A stretch of DNA of 64,000 nucleotides, from the NCBI GenBank assembly GCA_036346225.1, contig JARFIW010001104.1:7466001-7530000 (forward strand). The letters run 5' to 3'. This DNA comes from Platerodrilus igneus. Its lineage: Eukaryota > Arthropoda > Insecta > Coleoptera > Lycidae. The notes beneath the pieces were generated by a model. The model searched no databases. It was not told the DNA's origin and worked only from the letters and a program-made list of their open reading frames with translations. The position numbers and the translations under genes were made by a program. Below, one piece after another: positions 56,447-64,000 of the stretch; position 1 is the first letter of the stretch, and the number at the start of each line of letters is the position of its first letter.

Positions 56447-58639
56447 CTGAAATTTGATTTAGTATGACCTACTGAATAGAAATATAATAACAGGAATAGG
56501 CTAACATTACTTATGGCTATGAGCTGCACGCAGCAATATTATTTAATTTTGATTAAACTGTTTACTGGTGCCATTAATAACGGTTTGTAAATTCATTGTA
56601 CTATAATAATTTTTTGTTTATTTAATACCTCAAATAAATAAGGAAGGAATTTACATCATCACATATCAACGGAATAGAATTAAAATTTGCAACATGAATT
56701 ATGTTTTATCCCTTGTCTGTTTTAAAAAATATATTTAATCGCTTCAGAACTCTTACAACATATTTAAAAATTCAAAATCTTTTCAATTTATTGTTAAAGA
56801 TACATTTCACTGTTAATTTTAAGTTTAAATAATACAAGCTTTTATTCCATTCATCTCTGTATACAGCAGCGACAAATATGATAACTTGAACTTCAACGAG
56901 TGCTTCTTGTACACAAAACATCATCTTGTATATAACTATCGCCTTCTTTGTCTTAACAATTCGTAAAAGTGTAATCTTCCCAATAACTAATATTGCTTGC
57001 TCTTTGTACGTAAGGTTCTTAATATAATTTAAATATATTAGAAAAGCGACGGTATTATTACTAATACATTGTATTACAATCTAATGGAACTGCAAAACAT
57101 CCAATTCCCATGTGAGTTGGATGCAGTTGCATGCAGGTGCCAAGTTTTTATTAGTATTTAACAATGTTATTCATAATAGTTGATAAATTGCAGCGAAGGC
57201 TTGCTTATTTTTTATACATTGTAACCTAATGCTCTATTTTAATGTGTCTACTTCTTACATATATGAACGAAAATCACTTGATTGCAACTTTGCTGTAAAT
57301 CTCTACCTTACTATGAATTATTGTTATTGTTGCTTAAAATTAAAAATGCTTTTCTTACGCTCGTTCAACTTATGCGTGTTACGTTCCATCCCCGTAATTA
57401 AAATTTGGTGCATAGTTTATTCTAAAACTTCATAATCCAGTACTGTTTTCACAGTTGTTTATTCATCATCCTGTAGAATTTGTATTAAATATTCAGTTAT
57501 AAAGTTTACGGCACTTCGAATTTGTGATTTATTATTATCATTAACATAGTTAAATGTGTTGGATCTATTCAATTTTGATAACGTGCTTGACCTCAGATTT
57601 TATTAGTACATGTTATAATTTAAATATAGCAAATTACTCTTTCGATATAATATTAAAAGCTGGTATCTGTTAATCAAAACATTTACTTCAGAAATATTAT
57701 AATACGTTCAAGATCGTGGTTTTCGATTGTTAAAGCATTTTGTTTCAGAAACATTACATTCAATTAGCAACGTGTTTTATTAAATGGGTTTTCTGTTATC
57801 AGTTATTGTTGTTTTTTGAGTTTCTAATGTGGATGATCCTATTTAGTCCTGATTGTGTTGGTTCCTTACTAAGAAAATGATAAAATTGGTGGCATGAGTG
57901 AACTCGGATGATTTTTTTTTTCTTAGAAACTTAAGTTCATTTGTTGACATGATGTAATGGGTTAGAAGATAAGTATCTGCTCCGAATGGATTCTGTCAAT
58001 TGCTAACTTATAGTGCAAACTTGGAAATATTAGATTTTCTTTAATACGGAGGATATAATACTAGCTGCTCATAACTGTACTATCTTGTGTTTGGTTATAT
58101 TGAAGACATTAAAATAACATCATTACCAGATAAGTCGACCATTGAAATATTCTTGAGGTGCACGTAGAGGCAAATGCAGAACGCCTTGCTTAGCTATATG
58201 ATTGAATTGTCTTTGCTAAGGTTGGAATATGCCTATGATGACCACTAACATTGGGAGGGGAGAGGGGCGGGGGGTGTTAATAATAAATTCACATCGATTA
58301 TATAAAATCTTACTTTAATACATTCTTTTTAGGGTTGCTTTCCTGTTTGAGGTATATTTTGTTTGGGAAATCTATATAGAAACAATCAGGTAAGATCTAA
58401 TTACTTTGATTTTATGTTAAGAAGATGCTAATGCGGATGACCGCTTTTATCGTCATGGTTTAGATGTTTTATTTTTTTACATAACTATCTTTTTCAGCTC
58501 TATCTCAAATGCATTTCAACTGGGAGCAGCTTAAATTGCTGTATCCATTATCATATTGTTTTTTCTTTTAAAGAGATGTGGACACTGAGTGAGTACTTAG
58601 CTTGTGAAACTTGTTTTTTTTTAATGAATATTTAAATAC
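56447..58639. other. No gene recognised
   Basis: Probably an intron of the ADAMTS-like gene. AT-rich; a G-rich tract lies at 58255-58277. No further cysteine-rich exon was found on the - strand. Confidence 0.4.
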
Positions 58640-59170
58640 TATTTATTTATTTATTTATTTATTAATATACGGGATAAATCCCCTTTTTACAAAAGACTTA
58701 AATAATTTTGTGCAATTAATTAAAAGAAAAAAAGTATATAACAATAATAATAATTTACATGCTGGTTTGTTATATCAATAAACACTACTCATGACATTAA
58801 AACCTTCCATATACTTGCATATTGAATTTCCTCTTCTTTGCCTTTTTTACTGCATATTAACATTCATTAATTGATTACGAAAAAATGCTATAGTTACACC
58901 CAAAAAATCAATTTGTGAAGAAAATTCATTTCCCAAGATACACAGCCGAGTTATTGTGGAATTCATACCATAATTTGTTCTATGCAGAGGAATATGAAAA
59001 GGTCTGGTTACGTGTAACCCTAGCAGGCACATGAAGGTTTATAAGCTGAAGGATCTCTCGTGAGTCTATATGTGAGTTTATCAATTTGAAGAGCAATAAC
59101 ACATCATTAATGAGTCTTCTGGTTTGTAAAGTTTTAATGTTCAACAACTTAACGGCATCATCATAAGTAA
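58640..59170 (-). mobile_element. LINE 3' fragment with (AAAT)n tail
   Basis: The - strand reads TRRLINDVLLLFKLINSHID, then PFHIPLHRTNYGMNSTITRL and IDFLGV before the stop, a common C-terminus of insect LINE RT proteins. The reading is split by frameshifts. It ends at an (ATTT)n run at 58640-58665, which is the element's 3' tail on the - strand. 5'-truncated. Confidence 0.75.
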
Positions 59171-59847
59171 TGTATCAACTGGCAAGTATAGTTTAAAAAG
59201 CATAAAATTAATAAACTACTATAGTAACTAAAGAACCATAAACGGTCCATTATATATTTGCGTGATTTTTTGTTGAATGATTAAAGGACGGTATTATTTT
59301 GTTTTAGTGGAGGTTTTGTTATACTATGTAAATCCTCTTGGATGTTTTAATTGAATGTTGTTTTCTCCACAGGTTGATTTTCCTTTTTATAATGTGTTCT
59401 TTCTTAAATTTTGTAAATAAAAGCATTCTCTTCAGAGGTTTTCTTTTTCTTTCTGTGTGACTCGCCCTCTTCGATGTTTTTGACTAGCATGGCGTTAATT
59501 CTTTGAATTCCCATTGTTTTTGTTCCAGTATTCGGTGTGGGCTACTGTTACTTTGCTTTCGGGACTCTACTTTTCTATTGTGCGCACGGTTTACTGTAAT
59601 ATGCATTATTGGAATACTTGATAACATATTAATATAACCTTAAAATTAATTTGAACATACTCTGTTCTTCATGGTCCTAATTGTATAATTTGAAAAGCAT
59701 ACTTTATTAACACTTCTTAATTTTAATTTTATTAAATAGTCTGATGTGGCGATCCCATATCTAATGTTGAGCATCCATTACATATTATAAAACAAATTAA
59801 TTGCGTGAGTGTTTGAATTTTCTTTTTTAAAATACTTCCTCATCATC
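59171..59847. other. No gene recognised
   Basis: AT-rich; nothing supported. Confidence 0.4.
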
Positions 59848-60130
59848 ATAGGGTCTTCAGTCCTGGAACTGGTTAGACGCATACCCTCATTTTTCGTATT
59901 CCGAGCTAACCTCCACATTTCCCACAGCCTATATCTTTCACTATCTATATGCAATAGTCTAATCTAGGTCTACCTCTACCCTTTTTTTTAAATTTCTGCT
60001 TCCTATATATCCCGCACTATTCCCCAAAAATGCCTTAGAACGTATCATCTCTTTCTATTTCTCCTATATTTTTTTTGTTTACCACAGATATCTTTATTCC
60101 CCTACTATTCCTATAACCTGTTTGTTATTA
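59848..60130 (-). repeat. LINE 3' remnant, repeated
   Basis: Contains GGAACTGGTTAGACGCATACC and CTAGGTCTACCTCTACCC. The same text, diverged, recurs at 60580-60680 and 61455-61690. The - strand of the 61455-61690 copy encodes SDRMIGHILRHDGIERNIL, the usual end of a LINE RT protein, so all three are probably decayed LINE 3' ends. Confidence 0.6.
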
Positions 60131-60383
60131 ACTTTGTTTATCCATGCTATCATCCTCATACATCTGAAGCACAACATTCCAGAAGGTTTCTATCTCTTTC
60201 CGTCTGCTTTTCCTACTGCCCCTATTTCATAGACGTACTGTGCTGTGATCCACACATATGCTTTCACCAATTTTCTTTTAGTTTTTATGTTTGTTGTATT
60301 TGAACATAGCCGCTGTTCTTTCTTGTTAGTTGCAGTTCAGTTCTCTTCTACTGTTTTACAGTTATATACCCTATTTCCCCGAT

Positions 60384-60625
60384 ATTCAGTGGTAAGTGAA
60401 GGCGGGTATGCAGCCTGTAGCTGCCAAGTTCCCCCAACACTTGTACATTTGTCAAATTAATAGTTTTCCAATATATCTTTTCGCACAATCAACATTAGTT
60501 GAAAATATTTCACAACCAACACCTGTAGTTGTTTATAATAATTATCAGATTTAAGTGCACTTTCTTCTCATTAGGTTTTTCGTTTTGAAACTGGTCGGAC
60601 GCATACCTCCACATATTTATAATCT
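60384..60625. repeat. Direct duplication, copy 1
   Basis: This stretch (with GCCTGTAGCTGCCAAG and the conserved TTAATAGTTTTCCA) is duplicated, diverged, at 61262-61495. The SINE and its duplicated tails lie between the two copies. Confidence 0.7.
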
Positions 60626-60744
60626 GAGCTAGCCTACACAGTTCCCTGAAATTCCTACCACAGCCTTTATACAGCTCGGTTCCCCTTCTATTGTTTTCTA
60701 ATTATATGACCTATTTCACCGAGATTCAGTGGTATGTGAAGGGG

Positions 60745-60990
60745 GGCGTCGCCGTGGATCAATGCAGTAAGCGTAAGACTACGGATCCCAAGATCCTGGA
60801 TTCAAATCCCGACACGGCCGACTGCTTGAAAAGTGGCGGGTGAGCAATTTTCACAAAAATTACGCCCTCGTTCGGATAAGAGGTTAAATGGAGGTTTCGT
60901 GTGTGAGTGTTGTCATGCACGTTAAAGATCTCTACCTTGCCTGGAACGGCAAGGGTTCGGCAAAATTCTAAATTTCCTTCGGGTGGAGCA
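60745..60990 (+). mobile_element. tRNA-derived SINE
   Basis: The head at 60748-60822 is tRNA-like. GCCGTG (60751-60756) pairs with CACGGC (60813-60818) like an acceptor stem. TGGATCAATGCAGTA resembles the A box. GGATTCAAATCC (60798-60809) is close to the pol III B box, about 40 bases downstream. The body that follows includes GAGGTTAAATGGAGG and GCACGTTAAAGATCTC, the kind of conserved SINE body I recall from other invertebrates. Pol III would transcribe it, and LINE machinery would move it. Confidence 0.7.
60842..60978 (+). repeat. SINE body, copy 1
   Basis: Part of the SINE above, from GAGCAATTTTCACAAAAA to GGGTTCGGCAAAA. Repeated at 61052-61193. Confidence 0.75.
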
Positions 60991-61051
60991 TTGGAAATGT
61001 AAATGAACGGTATGTGAAGGGGGGGGGGCGGTTTGCTTAAAAATGTTAGAC

Positions 61052-61193
61052 GAGCATTTTTCACAAAAATACACCCTCGTTCGGATGAGAGGTAAAATGG
61101 AGGTCCCGTGTGTGTGTGTGTGTGTTGTCACGTACGTTAAAGATCTCTAACTTGCTTGGAACAGCAAGGGTTCGGCAAAATTTCAAATTTTCC
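61052..61193 (+). repeat. SINE body, copy 2 without tRNA head
   Basis: Diverged copy of 60842-60978 containing a (GT)n run at about 61109-61126. It lacks the tRNA-like head and is preceded by a G run (61019-61028). Confidence 0.75.
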
Positions 61194-61261
61194 AGGTAAA
61201 AAAACTCGCTTCCTGACCAATGTACTCCCTTCGGGTGGAGCTTTGGAAAAATCACATGCAA

Positions 61262-61495
61262 GGTATGTGAAGGGGGTTAAGAAGCCTGTGGCTGCCAAGA
61301 TCCCATAACACTTAGACATTTGCGGAATTAATAGTTTTCCAGTAAATCCTTTTGCACGATCAACATTGGTTGAGAATATTGCACAACCAATACCTGTAGT
61401 TGCTTATAATAATCATCCTGTTTAAGTAGTTATTTTTTATTTCGTCATTAGTTTTTTCCATCTTGGAACTGCTTGGACACGTACCTCCTTTGATC
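61262..61495. repeat. Direct duplication, copy 2
   Basis: Partner of 60384-60625, sharing GCCTGTGGCTGCCAAG and GCACAACCAATACCTGTAG. Confidence 0.7.
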
Positions 61496-61559
61496 TCTAT
61501 TCTGAGCTAGCCTACACATTTTCCTGAAATTCCCAAAGCCTGCATATTTTACTATCTGT

Positions 61560-61690
61560 GTGCAATAATCTAACCTACGTCTACCTCTACTTCTCTTTTT
61601 CCTATCTCTGGTTCTAATATATTCCGCTCTATTCCGTCATGCCTTAGTATGTGGCCTATCATCCTATCGCTCTTATATTTTACTGTTTTC
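61560..61690 (-). pseudogene. LINE RT C-terminal remnant
   Basis: The - strand encodes KYKSDRMIGHILRHDGIERN, a conserved C-terminal motif of several insect LINE RT proteins. It is truncated on both sides. Confidence 0.65.
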
Positions 61691-61976
61691 AATAATCTAT
61701 TAATAATAATAATATTTATTTTAAAGTAGGTAATCCTAATATTATAATACATTAGAATATAAAATAAAAAGAACATGTTTTCTTAATTTAAGTAAATATA
61801 AATAAATTTAAAAATACATTTAGTGTTACTTAAAGCAACTATTACTTAAGTAGAAGTGTGATTCACACATGTTTTATTATAAATAAATAAAAAAAATAAA
61901 AAATAAAAAGTGTGAAAATTATAATTACTCCTACCAAGTTTAGGTCATTTGGTTTATTTTATAAAGTACTTACATT

Positions 61977-62920
61977 CTAGTTAGGTTTTAGTTTTTGCAT
62001 TAATTCCCGTTTAAAAGATGTCAATGTATTACAGTCTCGAATATCTTTTGGTAAAGTATTATATTTTATCAGACCTTTGAAGAATATTGAATTCATAGTC
62101 TTTTTCAATTTGGTCCTTGCAACATATAAATTGCCTTGTGACCTAGTTTCGTGGCCGTGTATTTGGTGGGCATAAATAATAAACTCATCAAAATAACTTG
62201 ACAATAATCCATTAATAATTTTAAAAATAAATATCATTGTTAAATATTCAATTTTTTCAGTAACCGATAACCATTCTACTAGGGTGCTTAACATTTTTTG
62301 AATGTTAGTCCTTTTTCTACATTCCAGTATGATTCTTAAACCTCTGTTCTGTAGTTTTTGAAGAGTACTTAATTTATTTTGGTCAAATAAATATAGTATT
62401 GTTGCGCAGTAGTCAAAATATGGTTGAATGATTGTTTTGTAGACTGTAATTTTAGTTCTTAACGACAATTTAGGTGCTAATCTTGAGAAGAAATATAGTT
62501 TTTTTGTAGTTTTATTTTTAACGTAAAGTGATTTTTAAATGTTAAAGTACTATCCAACATAATACGTAAATACTTAGTTTGTTCAACAATTTGTAATATT
62601 TCATCCCCAATCTTCAATGTAATAGCATTTTTATCGAGTTTATTTAATTTATTAGTATTTCCAACAACCATTGCCACAGTTTTGCTTGTATTAAGTTTCA
62701 ACTTGTTTATTTGAAAGTATCTATAAATTTTATCCAAGCTATTATTCATTTTATTTGTTGCTGTTTGTATATCAGACTCTTTGATTACAAGTAGGGTATC
62801 ATCAGCATATAGATTAACAAATTCACATTCGTGGTCAATACTCTGAAAATCATTTAAATACAAAATAAATAACAATGCTCCTATAACACTTCCTTGAGGG
62901 ACACCATTTCTTACTAGCAC
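61977..62920 (-). pseudogene. LINE RT, catalytic half and C-terminus
   Basis: Frame 62920-62477 has NGVPQGSVIGALLFILYLND and the catalytic NLYADDTLLVI. Frame 62468-61977 has IIQPYFDYCATILYL, LQNRGLRIIL and RDCNTLTSFKRELM, the typical C-terminus. A single break near 62470 separates them. The catalytic YADD is intact. Confidence 0.87.
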
Positions 62921-63100
62921 TGAACTAGATACTGAATTTCCTACTTTCGTTTTTTGTCTTCTATTTGACAGTTAGTCATCCAACCATTTTATCACTGTTC
63001 CGCCAATGCCGTAGTTTTGTAACTTAGTCAATAATAATTGTCTGTTTATTGTCTCAAATGCTCTTTTAAGGTCTAACAAAACAGCAAGTATATACTCATC

Positions 63101-64000
63101 TTAATCAATGTACTGCTTCCACTTACTAAATGTTAACTGAATAGCAGTTTCACAAGAGTGCTTAGATCTAAAACCTGATTGATTGCAATCCAATAACTGG
63201 TTACTGTCCACGTAGTTTATTAATTGGTTATATAGAGCAATTTCTAATATTTTTTCAATACAAGAAAGTGTGTTTATTGGCCTGTATTCGCTTGCTAATG
63301 TGGCATTTTGAACTTTAGGAATAAGAATTACTATACTACATTTTAGCTTGCTTGGAAAACTGCCAGTTCTGAAGGAGGAGTTGACCAGATGAAGAAGAAC
63401 ATGCCCAATTGTATCAAAGGTTGCCTTAATTACTTTTGTGTTTACTGTATCTGACCAGTTACACTTGTTAGGTAGATTATGCACAATTTTTTTTATATCA
63501 TATAAGGCTAACAATTTAAATTGAGTAAATTTGACATCGTGGCTACGTAATGGGTTTAGTCGATATAGATTATTAGTGTCTGGGATACTCCTTACAATAT
63601 CTTCAATGCTGTTCACAAAGTAGTCATTTAAATGTTCAGCTATATCCTTTTGTTCTCTCTTAATGATTTTATGGTCATTATTTTCAAATTGTACTCTTTG
63701 TATGTCACAATTATTTTTCTTATTACTAACCAACATTTTTAATATTTTCCACATTTTAGTGCTATCTCTTCTGTTATTGTCAATTTGTTTTTCATAAAAT
63801 TCTTTTTCTTTCCTCTTCAATAAATTAACCAATTGATTTCTACAAGTTTTGTAATCTTTCCAGTTTATAGCACATTTATTGAACTTGAATTTTTTATAAG
63901 CAAAGTCCCTTTCTTTAGCTGTGGCACGCACTTCATTGTCATACCACTTTAAACAGTTATGTGGTTGAAATTTGCTTTGAATAGGAGCTTCAAGGTCTAA
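63101..64000 (-). pseudogene. LINE RT, N-terminal half (partial)
   Basis: The open frame 63931-63101, still coding upstream to the window edge, contains KRKEKEFYEKQIDNN, TGSFPSKLKCSIVILIPK, SEYRPINTLSCIEKILE and NQSGFRSKHSCETAIQ, the RT finger and palm motifs. A stop at 63101 interrupts it before the first catalytic Asp block. Confidence 0.85.

Larger units (their letters stand above)
61690..64000 (-). mobile_element. LINE without RNase H (Jockey/CR1-like), runs off the window
   Basis: A RT-bearing element on the - strand. Its 3' end is near 61690-61700, where an (ATT)n run forms the tail. Coding starts beyond 64000, so the endonuclease is outside. No RNase H or C-terminal knuckle follows the RT, unlike the LINE at 46950-52030, so this is a different clade. 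Confidence 0.85.

Noticed and set aside
60748..60822. Functional tRNA gene
   Set aside because: The boxes are imperfect, the acceptor stem has an indel, and a SINE body follows directly, so it is a SINE head rather than a tRNA gene.

Overview
This window looks like nuclear DNA from an AT-rich arthropod genome, most likely an insect. It holds spliced host genes with short introns (about 46-55 bases) interleaved with very long introns full of transposable elements (TEs). There are no bacterial-style operons, rRNA genes, functional tRNA genes or CRISPR arrays. I cannot name the species.

Host genes. The best-supported gene is a complete HAUS augmin-like complex subunit 3 (HAUS3/dgt3-type) gene on the + strand, in ten exons from 4638 to 45330. 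The splice phases agree throughout. The summed exons are 1755 bases (584 codons plus stop), close to the roughly 600 aa of the family. Its second intron is about 32.5 kb (5076-37582) and holds most of the mobile DNA here. On the - strand, 55717-56446 carries four exons encoding an ADAMTS-type cysteine-rich domain and C-terminal tail. The rest of that gene must lie upstream, to the right of the window or in undetected exons. Two weaker protein-like - strand stretches (1461-1900 and 40945-41500) are unrecognised.

Layout. 1-4637: unknown DNA, a decayed Tc1/mariner-type transposase and a purine-rich simple repeat. 4638-5075: HAUS3 exons 1-2. 5193-12283: a Ty1/copia element (- strand) with 251-bp LTRs differing at 3 sites and an AATGT target duplication. 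A 2.5-kb DNA transposon with its own terminal inverted repeats (TIRs) and ATAC duplication is nested in its integrase (7318-9828). 16650-19590: a decayed transposase-like ORF chain. 19600-22440: a 3'-truncated BEL/Pao element. 25452-30866: an old Ty3/gypsy element with diverged LTRs. 31328-31750 and about 32511-36040: two more DNA-transposon remnants. 37583-45330: HAUS3 exons 3-10, with a 5'-truncated Penelope fragment in intron 4 and another in intron 5. 45945-46665: two 199-bp direct repeats, each carrying a type I hammerhead-ribozyme-like fold. 46950-52030: a nearly full-length I-group LINE with ORF1, endonuclease, RT and RNase H. 55717-56446: ADAMTS exons. 58640-61690: LINE 3' fragments and a tRNA-derived SINE with duplicated tails. 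61690-64000: a LINE on the - strand running off the window.

How it fits together. The host content is one cell-division gene and one extracellular protease gene. Everything else is layered mobile DNA, some of it nested. I see no multi-gene pathway. The most unusual signals are the paired hammerhead-like repeats, the nested DNA transposon with repeated subterminal motifs, and the unassigned intronless protein-like segment at 40945-41500.
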